Below, in pieces: positions 35,189 through 46,729 of a stretch of DNA of 64,000 nt. Origin of the DNA: Pararge aegeria (lineage: Eukaryota > Arthropoda > Insecta > Lepidoptera > Nymphalidae); assembly GCF_905163445.1 (NCBI RefSeq), contig NC_053191.1, forward strand, positions 10,416,001-10,480,000, in the 5' to 3' direction. Both the position numbers and the translations under genes were made by a program. Each line of letters opens with the position of its first letter. Position 1 is the stretch's first letter. The notes beneath the pieces were generated by a model, which worked only from the letters and a program-made list of their open reading frames with translations, had not been told where the DNA came from and did no database searches.

Positions 35189-35444
35189 TTCACATATACA
35201 AGCATACTCCACATATTCAAGTATACAAGCATACTTAAAGTTAATGGTTATGTGTTAAGACGACTTTTCATTAACCTCGTCTTAAATGACGTTAGCATCT
35301 AGACCGTAGACATTTCGTTACCTGACTCCTCGAAAGCCTCAGCTCAGTGAGTAACGATGATGTCATCAGTGAGTCAATCCGCCTACACAAACCGGACTCT
35401 GTGTTTACGGATATGGGGAAAATATACACTAATAAAATGTAACC

Positions 35445-35720
35445 TTAATATAAATAAATAAATAAATAAATATACTACGACAATACACACATCGCCACCT
35501 AGCCCCAAAGTAAGCGTAGCTTGTGTTATGGGAACTAAGATGACTGATGAATATTTTTATGAATTATATATACATAAATACTTAGAAAATACATATAAAC
35601 ACCCAGACACTGAAAAACATTCATGCTCATCACACAAACATTTTCCAGTTGTGGGAATCGAACCCACGGCCTTGGACTCAGAGAGCAGGGTCGCTGCCCA
35701 CTGCGCCAATCGGCCGTCGA
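35445..35720 (-). mobile_element. Full-length tRNA-derived SINE (family B)
   Basis: The head on the - strand has an A box TGGCGCAGTGG (35708-35698) and a perfect B box GGTTCGATTCC (35664-35654), the internal RNA polymerase III promoter. The body has the 'gcgtagcttgtgttatggg' block. It ends in an (ATTT)n tail at 35450-35472. This is the best-preserved copy here; relatives are at 7.29, 28.59 and 53.16 kb. Confidence 0.8.
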
Positions 35721-36344
35721 AAATATGTTGTATTTGCAAAGACGTGAGGTCATTTAGGGGCGGGATCGCTTTAGAGCGCCCATCATTCGGCCGATTTGGA
35801 GAAAGCGATGTTTTAAACTGACTTGAGTGTGGATTTATATCATCTAAAATGCGATATTTCAGTTTGGGACTCGACGTGTACTAGATATGAAGATACTGAG
35901 AATAGCGGGAGAAATACCTGTCCCGAGGCTGAGCACAAGTTTCCTATATTACGGTTTTAAAGCTTAGTACAATTACACATCTCCTCTCGCAATAGGTTGG
36001 CTTAGCTATTAATATAGATTACCCGAGACTTCGTAAGAGTTTTTTTTTTTAAACTCTTTGGAATTCTTAGTTCTTTCGGGTTAAAGTATCCTATGTATAT
36101 AACTCCAGGTTGTAAAAGTTCTTAATTTTATCATGATTGGTGCCGCGATTATAGTAACAAGCTAATACTAAACAAACGAACACTATTTGTATTAGTATGG
36201 ATTCTAGTGATATCGGTCCGGATAGGGACCGACGGTTTAACATGCTCTCTGAGGCAAGGAGGTGGAAAAATTAAATATTCAAACTTTTCTAATCTGCAGC
36301 GTAAATAAACACAATATCTTTGTATGGATTTTTGTCATATTTGA

Positions 36345-36485
36345 CTCTCTCATCATTATTATCACGTCAACCAAATACCGTTAGAAGATCCACAGTCCTG
36401 GGCCGTTTGCTTCCAGCGGCTCCCAGCGACTCGCTCGATGTCGTCTGCCCACCTCGTTGGAGACCGACACGCTGCGACTATCACA
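36345..36485 (-). mobile_element. RTE-like LINE tail
   Basis: Reversed, it gives the Q-R-V-G-L-Q / D-D-I-E-R / A-G-S-R-W-K-Q type of blocks seen in the other tails. It ends at a short 'catcattatt' tract. Confidence 0.5.
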
Positions 36486-36956
36486 CTCTGGTATAATATG
36501 GTATGGTAACATAGTAATTCTCAGATAAACGACTATAGCCCCTTCATCAGAGGATTAATTAGATAGCATCTGTCATGAAACATTATAATTATCGCCCGTT
36601 GTTAACTTTAACGCTTTTTATTAAATTTATTATCTACACTGGTCGTAAAAGTTTAGGAATGTTTATTATCCAGTCGAAGTGAAAAGGCAGGCAAAAATAA
36701 ACCACTTCGTGCGGATGTGCAATAGCGAGGAAGTTATTTAAATCCTTCGGCACATGCATACATTGACCCCCACGACCTGTGGTGTCATTAATACTGTTAG
36801 TAGAGCGGTCACCTAAAACTTTGCATTCTCGTATAAATTTAAACTAAGTTTTGCAAAATATCTTCTGCATAATGATTGTAATAGTTACATAACTTTTTAA
36901 TGTCAAGCGCTCTGAGTTCTAGATTTTTACATCTGATTGCTCATGAACTAGTAAAT

Positions 36957-37140
36957 TAATAATAATAATAATAAATTCTTTATTGCACACACAAAAACAA
37001 AATACAAATAAACACATTTACAGAAATAATTAAAAAAAAAATAACTAGTTTAGGTGTGCAAAGGCGGTCTTATCTCTCCCAGACAACCTTTGGCGATAGT
37101 AGTTATTGGAAGGAACGGGTTGGTGCGGCAATAAAAATTT
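36957..37140 (-). mobile_element. LINE 3' end with (TAA)n tail (family F)
   Basis: (ATA)n at 36958-36976, then a reversed AATAAAG ('ctttattgcacac') and 'tcttatctctcccagacaac', matching the copies at 44.13 and 44.68 kb. Confidence 0.55.
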
Positions 37141-37390
37141 CTACCTACATAAAAATATTGCAAACTAAACTACATACATGGTATAAATTCTAATACTAAA
37201 CATATAATTATTATATAAAATATATAGTGTTCATACATATAAATATAATAAACTACATACTATAACGCTACATACATAAAAAAAAAATAGTTTTTTAATT
37301 AGTTAAAGACACGACATAACCAAGCAAGCTTCTGCTTTAAGCTTTGAGGTCCACAGGGCTACAAGTTCCAAGTTCATCTATAAATTAACT

Positions 37391-37850
37391 AGCTGTTCCC
37401 TGCGACTTCGTCTGCGATCGATTTTGTTTTTTGATGTGGCATTCAATTTAGTTGTAGTTCTGAAAAAAATTAAAGTATTCAGTATCGCTTAGCCTTAAAT
37501 GAGGGGTTTGCTGCTGTCCGCTGAGGAGTTCTGTCCTCTATCTCCAACCACATTCATCAGATCTATACAAAGTTTGGGCAAAATTAAACACTTATTACAA
37601 AAATAATTATTTAAATCGGTTATAATTTGTCGGAGTTATGGTGTTAAATCGTTAAACACTTTCATCCCCTCTCTCAAAGGAACCGAGCTTAATGTCGGGA
37701 TAAAAAGTATCCTATATTACTTCTAACACTTCCAAGAATATATGTGCAAAGTTTCTTGAGGAATGGTTAAGTAGTTTTTGCATGGAAGCGTAACAAACAA
37801 ACTTACATTGACATTTATAATATTAGTAGGGATAGGGATAGGGATTAAGA
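37391..37850 (-). mobile_element. Non-autonomous Helitron
   Basis: The low end 'actagctgttccctgcgact' is the reversed Helitron 3' terminus. The body ('tttgtcggagttatggtgtt', 'aagtatcctatattactt') and the high end ('atattagtagggatagggat') are shared, inverted, with 42.35-42.66 kb. Confidence 0.7.
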
Positions 37851-38002
37851 CGTACGCGTTCCCTAGTTTTCGGTTATTATTATGTGTAGGAATAAATATA
37901 ATCCCTCTATCCTTTTAAAGAGGTCTGACTGTACATGTGAGACATCAAAAGGCTATAAGAACAAAATCGGAAGTCCTGGCCCACGGGTCTTAATACCATA
38001 GT

Positions 38003-38305
38003 ATAAAGCAGGTTTATTTTAAAACGACAGTTTTATTTGATTATCTTCAGGTCTCTATAATAAAGAAGTAACTATAATTCTGTAACAAAACATGTACCTA
38101 TAATATTATATTAATACTGCTTTAAGAAATTATTGTAGAAAGCTCCCTGGGGCCTTACTACGATTGCTTAAAACAGTATTATCTTAACTTATTTGACTCA
38201 CCTTGACGTCCTAAAAATAAGGATTTTAATTCTGTAACAGAACGTAAACAATATTATAATGAACCTGCTTTAAGCGATGGTAGTAAATCCCCAATCTACT
38301 CTAGT
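38003..38305. repeat. Imperfect foldback repeat
   Basis: The blocks 'aagcaggtttatttt' and 'aacctgctttaagc' near the two ends and the central 'ccctggggccttactacg' are arranged as inverted copies. The centre matches 31.14 kb. Confidence 0.45.
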
Positions 38306-40274
38306 CCCATGCCGCAACTCCTGTCTTTAGTGCTTATGTCACGAAGGCAATCACCAAGTATAGTTTGTACATGAATAGTGCTTGCATGTCTCCAAAAGCA
38401 CCGGCTTGCCTATATCAACTTCAAGTAAACGGCAAATTATTTTTCTGTGGATTACAGTTGATCAAAGAACTATCGGCGTAAAACCACAGAAGAGGTAATA
38501 GCACTTATTTTACTTATGGCGGAACGAATAAAATAATGTTTACATCATCATCGTATCTGTAATACGGAATGTACCAATATTATATTTTAGTTAATTCAGT
38601 TAGTACAGCGTCCCGTACGGACTGGCACTCGAGCTCTTTTAAACGAATTGTCAAAAAGGTATAACGACTCCACAAGTGATCCTAAAGCTGGCGGCTACCT
38701 TGGCCCAATAATGAGTTTGCTCAATCAAAGGGGCAACGCTGACATCTGAGGCACTATGCCTTCCTCTGGTGGTTTCGAAGATGTTTAAAATTTTATTTAG
38801 TTTTATTTTAATACATAGGTTAATTAAGGTTATTTTTGTTCATAAGTTATGTTAAGTACTAGTAATACTTTTTTGAAACTTAAAATAAGCTTATTTAAAA
38901 AGATCTTACAGGGAGTTCAGTAGGTTCTTGTGAAAAAAAAATCAAACGAACTCAAACACATCATCTTACATTACACCACTTAATTTTTAAGTCCTTGAGG
39001 CGACAAATTCAATGAGCCTATATACGATGGGATCACGTTATTTAGCTGAGGAAATTCTATTGCCCACTTTTCGGGTCTACCATTAAACCACCTTCCGAGC
39101 TCTATTAAGTTGAATTGTCACTGAATAAAGTTTTAATCCGAAATATATACAAACGAAGCGATATAATTAATAAGATTCGGCAAATATACTACGGGGTCAA
39201 AGTCATAGATTTAGATTTTAGAGAAAGTTATGAATTCGAATGAGTTTTGCTTATAAAATAAAAATCGCTATGCCGCTGTTACACCCAAATCATCCATCCA
39301 TCCAAAAAAAAACAAATCTAATTTAAATTGGCTTCATTCTCTAGTTTTTATATTACATGTAAAATAGTGGCTTAACAATTCGCACGAGTTAAAAAAAAAT
39401 TAATTATTACGTAAGGTGCTATTTTTTTATTTCCACTCGGAAATAATATTTTTCTTGTGTATATTTTTTAGGTTGTGGGAAACTAACTCACAAAATTACC
39501 AGATTCGGACCTCAATATATCATTTACACTGATTAATAAGAGCTTTGTATGTTTTCAAGAATCATAAGAAATATTAATTAGGTACTCTGATTCATATCTG
39601 TGCCTTAGAGAGCAGTCGCTTCCTGCTATTGTGACTAACAATGGAACTCTACCAGCAAAGCTGATCTATGCTCTATAACCAGTGTAGAGGCCTGCACCTG
39701 AGGACGGTAATGAAGATGATGATGATTTTTTTTTTTTTAAGTAAGTGTCAAGGCTGCTTTCGCAGCCACAGTGGCGGTCAATTACAAATCATCAGGTCAC
39801 CATGCCTAATTTACCGTTTTTCGTTGTCGCAAACTAATTATTAGTTTAGCATGGCGTAGCTATTAAAATAATAAAATTATAGATATCCGATAGCCATCGA
39901 ATAATAAATTTATCATCTTAGCATATAATTATAGAATAGAAAATAAGATAGTGAGTGGTACTTGCCGATTTCGACTGTTCTACAATCGTTGTCCTTTTCC
40001 ATTGTGATTGGGGCCTGTATAATCGATGGCCAGCCTAGAAACGAGGCGCCCAGTTGCTTGATGGCTCGAGACAGACTAACCTACATTTTTAATCATTGAT
40101 TTACTAACCATTATGTACTTACTATTAATTAGAAGTATTCAGTTGCAGTAGGAGACGTTTACTTTGCATGCTTTTGGCATAATAGTGAAGTAATTAGGAA
40201 AATAGGTCAGTTCTAAATAATTGAAAAGAATAAAAAATATAATATAGAATATTCAATATACTGTTTTTTTTGTA

Positions 40275-40640
40275 CCTTTATCATCATCATTACATGTATA
40301 AACCGAAAGATCCACGGTTATGTGCCGCTTGGGTCCACCGTCCAGCGGCTACCTGCGACGCGCTTTGTCTTCTGTCCACCTTGTTGGCGGTTGACTAACG
40401 CTGCGCGGACCCCAACGTCCAGAAAGGATTTTCTGCGAGCTAAGTGCCCCGCCCATTGCCACTTCAGCTTCGCCACTAAATGAGCTGTCGGTAACTCTGG
40501 TTCCTCTACGGATTTCCTCATTTATGATTGAATCACGTAGAGATGCACCGAGCATAGCTCTCTTTATCGCTCGCTGAGTGACTCTGAGCCTTCTAATGAG
40601 GCCTATAAATAAGTCTAACATGAATTGTATCACTTTTATT
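40275..40640 (-). mobile_element. RTE-like LINE 3' fragment, frameshifted
   Basis: The - strand reads R-A-M-L-G-A-S-L-R-D, N-E-E-I-R-R-G-T-R-V-T-D, K-W-Q-W-A-G-H-L and A-G-S-R-W across two frames. The tail is 'catcatcatt' reversed at about 40281. It is the classic RT C-terminus of this family with one frameshift near 40490. Confidence 0.65.
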
Positions 40641-40689
40641 TTGATTCAGTACTACCGATAGTTATATGGATGAAATTCATAAACTAAGG

Positions 40690-41046
40690 CCAATATCTCA
40701 CTGGGAAACTATGGCAGCGCCATTGGTCGCATCACCATCGTTTCTTGATCAAACGAGAAACACCAGAGCAGACACCTTCTAAAAAGTGCTCGGTAGAGTT
40801 AACGCTGCTTTTGCTATACGTACAAGCGAGAAATATTCCCGTTAGTGCAACTGGCGATTGAGTGAGATGCCAAATAGCTTCATAAACATAAGCGGTTGCG
40901 CCACAAGCTGGTATTCCGTGCGGCTGCTACCACTCTGGTAGCGCAACCAAGCGGACATAGTATCAGCCACCCTACAAGTTAGTCCTAGTTATATTGTATT
41001 GGTAGCGCGACTGGTTGCGTCGCCAATGGTGTCCTAGTGAGATAAC
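40690..41046. mobile_element. MITE-like element with long imperfect inverted ends
   Basis: The left end ('tatctcactgggaaactatg') and the reverse complement of the right end ('ttatctcactaggacaccat') match closely over the outer 20 bases. 'ggtcgc'/'ggttgcg' blocks recur in both halves. There is no open frame. The size of about 357 bp and the ends suit a non-autonomous DNA transposon. The superfamily is not determined. Confidence 0.65.
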
Positions 41047-41409
41047 CCTCCGATAAAAATTACAATGCAGGCAACGACGACATTTAAACGTTGACTTAAT
41101 TTTCACTAACTCTATTAGGTAATCGTGACGTGGACAGAGCACATGTACGGTGTGAAAACGTAAGTTAGTTCACTAGCCGCAGTTGTACGTACTACCACTG
41201 GCCTACTTAAGATTTGAATTATAGTGCGCCATTAGGTCTGACATTGCCTGTGACTGCGGAACATTTACTAAAAATACTATTTACTTGTGGTTTGCTACAA
41301 ATGGGATTTGGAGGCGCCTTAATGCTCGATTTTGGTTAAGTTACCTTTAGAAAATATTATTGTCATCTGTGGGAATCAAAAGCTTGGATGCAACGTAATA
41401 TTTGGTTTA

Positions 41410-41742
41410 GGTTTGTCGACCTCCGTGGCGCAGTGGTAAGCGCTGTGGTCTTAAAATTGGAAGGGATTCCGGGTACCGGGTTCTCGATACAATTTGGAAG
41501 TTCATAATTTCTGAATTATCTCTTGGTCTAGTGGCTAGATTCGGCCGTGGCTAGGTAAGGTCCTACCGATATAGACTAAAGGATTAAGCGTTCCAGTACA
41601 AAACTCCGTAGACAATGGATTTTTCTAACAGGCTAGGCTATGCAATCTTACTTCACATACCACCAGGTAAGATTGCAGTTAAAGGCTAACTGCGTCGGCC
41701 TGTGACCAGCAGTGGTATATTTAAAGGCTGAAGATGACGATG
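41410..41742 (+). mobile_element. Full-length SINE of family C
   Basis: tRNA-like head 'acctccgtggcgcagtgg' containing A box TGGCGCAGTGG, then a weak B box ('gggttctcgatac'). The body contains 'ttcggccgtggctag' and ends 'taagattgcagttaaaggct', with a (GAAGATGAC)-type tail. A relative of the body is at 43.48-43.71 kb. Confidence 0.65.
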
Positions 41743-41989
41743 GTAACGCTACTACTAAATTAGCTCAGATAAAATAGACAATGGTAACATTGACACGACT
41801 AGATATACACGTGCGTGTAAACATAAGGTTACAAAACAGTAACAGTGGCATACTTTTAACATTAATCACACGATCATGTTAGTTTGTAGACATAATCATG
41901 TTATTGTGAACTCGTTCTTGACATTATCAGGGAATCTTGCAAGGGTTGGCCTTATCAGTTTTAAGCATAGTTCACTCTATAGTTTCAGC

Positions 41990-42255
41990 TGTGATAGCCT
42001 TGTGATTAGGACTTCGGCTTCACTTTCGGGGGCCAAGTTCGAATCCCAGCACGCAATTCTAAATTATCTAAGTTATGTTCGTTTTAAGCACTTGAAATAT
42101 CACTTGCCTCAACGGTGAAGGAAAACATCGTGAGAAAACCTGTATGCCTGAGATTTCTCCATAATGCTCACAATGGCGTGTAGAGTCCACCAATCCGCTA
42201 CGGGCCATGTGGTGGACAGCGGCCTACACCCTTCGTCACCTCTTTCTGCCTCCAG
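41990..42255 (+). mobile_element. SINE family A copy
   Basis: Head 'gtgatagccttgtgattagg' with B-box-like 'aagttcgaatcc', then the body through 'agtccaccaatccgc' and 'ggtggacagcggcc'. The tail is lost. Confidence 0.7.
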
Positions 42256-42350
42256 CGCGGCTAGGATAGGCAGCAGAGATTCTTCTTCACGGGGAGAGGA
42301 AAAAATGTTAATGTTCTTCAAGGTTTATCTTGCGCCCTTGGGTGGGTCGA

Positions 42351-42665
42351 AATAATCCCTATCCCTACTAATATTATAAATGTGAATGTAAGTTTGTTTG
42401 TTACGCTTTCACGCAAAAATTTATAAACCGATCCTCATGAAACTTTGTACACATATTCTTCGAAGTGTTAGAAGGAATATAGGATACTTTTTATCCCGAC
42501 ACTAAGCTCAGTTCCTGTGGGAGAGGGGATGAGTGTTTGACGATTTTACACCATAACTCCGACAAATTATAACCGATTTAAATAATTATTTTTATACTAT
42601 AAAGGTTATAATATGTGTTTAATTTTGCCCAAACTGTGTGTGGAGATAGAGGACAGAACTAAATA
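42351..42665 (+). mobile_element. Non-autonomous Helitron, 3'-truncated
   Basis: The start 'atccctatccctactaatat' and the blocks 'gatactttttatcccgac' and 'cataactccgacaaattata' match the - strand copy at 37.39-37.85 kb. The CTAGT end is missing. Confidence 0.65.
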
Positions 42666-42679
42666 ATAAATGAGGACCA

Positions 42680-43015
42680 ACTCCTGTTCCCTATTGCCGT
42701 GCTTTGGCAGGCGGACACGTTTATATGTTGGGGGATAATTTTTTGTCTCCTGCCAAGGCTAGGTGCAGTAGGGCTCACTTGCGCCACGTTTCCACAATTG
42801 CGTGCAAAACTAGTAATCAAGCTATTGACGGCGTTTTTCAATCCAGATTATTGTGCCGTTAGCCACAGCCACTGTAAACATTTCTTTTCTGTGAACAATG
42901 ATAGCATTCTCACTATGAGTACGCAATTACACATAGGTATTCAGCGGTGTGAAAACGTAAGGTTAATAAATGTAACACTGGCCTACTTTTTATCTGAATC
43001 ATCCCTAGCAAAATA
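42680..43015 (+). repeat. Dispersed repeat with open frame, unclassified
   Basis: The first 110 bases match the - strand at 26.99-27.10 kb. A 105-codon frame (42699-43016) crosses it but shows no recognisable domain. Its end ('gcggtgtgaaaacgtaagg') also resembles sequence near 41.15 kb. It is probably transposon-derived. Confidence 0.45.
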
Positions 43016-43129
43016 AAATGATAGTAGTGTCTGTGAAGCCGTTATGGTGATTGGAGGTCAGAAAGAACTGGTGGTTATTCTTAAGTGAAGACGTATAAAG
43101 GTTGTTGAGTGTGTGCGCTAAATTGTGTG

Positions 43130-43330
43130 TGTCGGTGTTAAATTAACACAAGGATACTTAATCATCAATAGCCTATAACAGTAACGGCTGGACTAATGGC
43201 CTCTTCCAACGAGAGGGTTTACCCATAATCACCACACTGGGTGCAAGGGGGGCAAGTCAGATTTTTTTAGGTCAGGCCGCCCGCGGCTATTTGGCATCAC
43301 ACTACACAAAGACACCTCTATGAAACATTA
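43130..43330 (+). repeat. Dispersed repeat (related to 50.74 kb)
   Basis: Block 'acggctggactaatggcctc' followed by 'gagagggtttacccataatc' and 'accacactgggtgc'. The same order is seen at 50.78-50.84 kb. Confidence 0.5.
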
Positions 43331-43336
43331 GGTATA

Positions 43337-43476
43337 CTAGCTGACCCGCGCAACTTCGTCTGAATCCTAGCTAGATCGATTTATCGCCCCTGAAACCATC
43401 TGCATACTAAATTTAATGAAAATCGTTGTAGCCGATTCCGAGATTCCAATTATATATATATATATATATATATATA
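43337..43476 (-). mobile_element. Short Helitron with (TA)n end
   Basis: The reversed 3' end 'actagctgacccgcgcaact' and the body 'ctagctagatcgatttatcg' match the + strand copy at 30.25-30.59 kb. The 5' end has expanded to (TA)n at 43450-43476. Confidence 0.6.
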
Positions 43477-43489
43477 AAGTTAAATTTCT

Positions 43490-43712
43490 GCAAGATTTCC
43501 AGGGCAGGTAGCTGCCCTGAATTCACTATTCCGAATTTTCTCTCGTCTCGTCTGTTGGGACGCTTTAGCCGTGGCTAGTTACCACTATACAGACAATAAC
43601 GTGCCGCTAAACGATTTAGCTTCTAACTGCCACAATTCTAGCAGGTTAGCTCGCGTAAGATGGTACCTACTTAACACCAGTTGAGATTGTAGATAAAGGC
43701 TAACTTTTAGCA
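43490..43712 (+). mobile_element. SINE family C body, head lost
   Basis: 'gccctgaattcactattccg', 'tttagccgtggctagtta' and 'tgagattgtagataaaggct' align with the copy at 41.41 kb. The tRNA-like head is missing. Confidence 0.55.
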
Positions 43713-43774
43713 AAATAAAACAGGGAAATTTGAATGAAAGCATGATTTATATAAATTTGTAAAATGCATTTAAA

Positions 43775-44050
43775 AAATACGGAACACACAGGAGTTGAAC
43801 CGGTGCGACTCTCTGGCAACCGCGGCCTGAGCGCTTTGATCAAGCTACGGCTCTCCTAGGGCCGATGCCGAAATTAGTCTGTGTTAATAGTAGTAAAGCT
43901 TTTGTGACAGAGCTTTTTCGGGGAAGTTCTATCGCCTCGCTTATTTCTGTCGCTAAGCAGCATTGTGACAATGCTGTGTTGCGGTCTGAAGGGCGTAGTT
44001 GCCGTGGTGGGCCATCTGCTTGGTCCATCAATGATGACTATAGAAAATTC
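43775..44050. mobile_element. Composite element with a tRNA-like head on the - strand
   Basis: On the - strand 43860-43775 reads as a tRNA-like head with A-box-like 'tagcttgatca' and B-box-like 'ggttcaactcc'. Next to it, 43865-44045 is a body ('gttctatcgcctcgcttatt', 'gtgttgcggtctgaagggcg') that I recall as a common lepidopteran repeat, also present in decayed form at 15.97 kb. The head and body may be two adjacent insertions. Confidence 0.4.
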
Positions 44051-44127
44051 TTTTCTATATCAGTCTTATAGCAAATGAAAGCTCGATTTTGGAAGGGATA
44101 AGTCTTAAGCTACCACCGCGGTAAAAT

Positions 44128-44290
44128 TACTAATGAATGAATGAATTAATACACTTTTATTGTACACGACATAAAAATACAGAAAAAAAAACAAAAAGCT
44201 AGTTTACACGATGTATACAATAGGCGGCATTATCGCTACATAGGGATCTCTTCCAGGCAACCGATGGCGTAAAACACTGCTCAAGACGAG
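44128..44290 (-). mobile_element. LINE 3' end (family F)
   Basis: (ATGA)n tail, reversed AATAAAAG ('cttttattgtacac'), then 'cattatcgctacatagggat' and 'ctcttccaggcaacc'. Confidence 0.5.
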
Positions 44291-44674
44291 AGGTAGGTTA
44301 TTTAATGTAACGCAGTCGCACTCAATGTAATACAAGGCACCTAAAGTAAGCTTCATAGCTGTGTCATTTCCTTTATAAATATCACAGTCGTTATAATGGT
44401 ATGTTATCCATAGTAAATGAGTTGACATTTAAGTATTGATAAAACAAGCATAGCACCGGACTAAACGTTGCTGTAATTAACGCCTTTACTGGAAACTTGT
44501 TGAGGAATGTTAAAGACAAGAATAGTTAATATGTATGTAGGCATGCTTACTTTGAGTGCTTTGAGCTTACACCGGTCACTGTTGTAAAAGGTACTAGTTT
44601 TCATTAAGGCGAGTTGTATGATAAGTTTCATTCATAAAAACGTGCCCCACCATTTATTATATTTATAATTTCTT

Positions 44675-44815
44675 TATACTCTTCATTCGTACACTACTAA
44701 GTTGAGGAAAATGAAAATAGAATCTCAAAAACAAAAGTACTAACAATACAAAAGGCAGCCTTATCGCTTAGTAGCGCTCTCAGCCAGACAGCCTTATAGG
44801 ATTAGGAAAATAGAT
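44675..44815 (-). mobile_element. LINE 3' end (family F)
   Basis: 'ggcagccttatcgcttagta' and 'gcgctctcagccagacag' match the copies at 36.96 and 44.13 kb. The tail is not clear. Confidence 0.45.
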
Positions 44816-44819
44816 GTTC

Positions 44820-46700
44820 ATTAATTAGAGATATCTTTTTATGAAAAAAGTACCTACATATAAAATTTGCGTATATGGAAAAGGTATTTATTCAGTTTCT
44901 GTTTCTTATAGTAAATCCAAATCTTAACTAGAATTTAAAAAGGGCAAAATTAAAAAAAATATCTTTCTATCTACTTTTAAATTTATGTATTTAAAATTGC
45001 CTTATGAAACGAAAAGTTTTTATGCTTGTAGTGTCTTCAACACCGGCCATTCGTTCTCCAGAAGAACTAATAAATCGTACGTTCGTTCACCGTGATGTCG
45101 TCGGTAAGATCTTAGCCAAATAGCCAATACCAGAAATCAAACCACTGAAAACGGCCCCTTGAAAAAGTACGTAAAATACTTTAAAGTGTTTTCTGGTGGC
45201 TACCATCCTAGACAGCATCAGCAATTCCATCAGATGAGATTTTAATCAAGGGCTAATCTAACTTGTATTTAAATATACTTAGTAAATAAAAAGTTGAGAA
45301 GCTTAGTATTTGGAATGGAATTTTTGAAGTAGTAAACATAAAACACATTAAAGAATAAAGAAAACCTAAACTTAGGTACTTACCTACTAGTAATCTGACC
45401 AGTATTTAATTGTTCGATAGTTCTTCGACAGCTTGTTATATACGGTGTAAGCAATACCTGTCGGTTTACCTATTTTTTGCCAAGTCCGCGCCTGTAATGG
45501 AATGATGCAAGTTCAATTCCGATCAGGTTTCAGTGTAAAAACTAGACTGAATGTAATTCTGTAGTCAGTATTCATCGTTAAGGTCCTACTCTTGAAGATA
45601 AAAATATAATAAGCGTATAGCTAAAAAGATAAAATATAATATGTTATAGGTACAAATAAAAACACCTATGTAATTTCGTTTATTACGATAGCATTTTTTC
45701 AAACACTCCTCAAGATAAAAGAAAACAATTTTAATCGGTTTAACTGTTTGGGTGCTCTACGATGCTACATATTATTACGTATTTACCTACCCTCGTTTCC
45801 AAAAACTTTTGTTGTCTCCGAGCTTACTAGAATTTTAAGATAGCATGTAATCGTAATTTTAAAAAATATGTCATTTCGCACATCGTGATGCCTAAATTAA
45901 ATATATCTTTTGCCCAAATTTAAAATAAAAAGTTTGGATATTGGGCGATGATATGGTTATATAAATGTATTCACGTATGTATTTAACCAATGCAACGTGT
46001 TAAAAATCTGAGAGACAGACAATTTCAACTACATATATACCTTACTTGTCCTTGTCTTCAAAAACGGTAAAAGAAATTAATTTTGGCGCAATGCCGATGT
46101 GAGCGAGTTAAGTATTTTGTTAGTAGCTCTTAAGTTAACAGCATAAGGTTCGTTTTCTTTATTCTGACGGTTAGATTCTATTATAATGACTGAAATAATT
46201 AAAACCGGGTCAAGCGAAAGTGATTCACGTCTGGAATAAAGGTTGTGTTTTTTCGGTAAACGCCTACTTTATTCAATTGCTTGCATTGCTTTTTGGGGGA
46301 TTTAAAGAGTAAGGAAGGTTCTTTTAGGAAGTCTAAAATCTTGTTGCTGAGGGAACCTTAATAATGGACTATATATGGATAAGAAGATATGGTATGTGGA
46401 TTGATTGGTAGGTAAATATTTTTTTGTTGAATATTAATTTTTGCAAGGTTGCATTGTTTGATATGCAGTAAAATAGCGCTGTAAAACCTCGTTGCCTACG
46501 CGTTCTTACGAGAAAACCTTGCGATTTGCGATCTTTTTATTCTTTTGCATAGGAAAATAAACAATAACTTGTAACTTAAACTTGTACTTGTTACTAATTT
46601 CAAATGTTATCGTAATAACATATTATAACTTATAATCGTTCTAAAATTATTTGGGTATGTGGTAACTAACTAGGATATTTTCTGTTTGACATTTTTTAAC
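44820..46700. other. Non-coding DNA, nothing recognised
   Basis: A possible SINE end is present at about 45190-45260 ('gatgagattttaatcaaggg'). There are no exon candidates. Confidence 0.45.
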
Positions 46701-46706
46701 ATGAGG

Positions 46707-46726
46707 TTAGGTTAGGTTAGGTTAGG
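46707..46726 (+). repeat. Interstitial (TTAGG)4 telomere-type repeat
   Basis: Four perfect copies of TTAGG, the canonical insect telomere unit, in the middle of unrelated sequence. Confidence 0.8.
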
Positions 46727-46729
46727 CAC

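Noticed and set aside
41990..42060. Possible genuine tRNA gene from the tRNA-like boxes
   Set aside because: The acceptor stem does not close, the block is followed by a SINE body, and several copies exist in this window.
46200..46420. Possible exon around 46.3 kb
   Set aside because: No consistent frame or splice-site pair was found.
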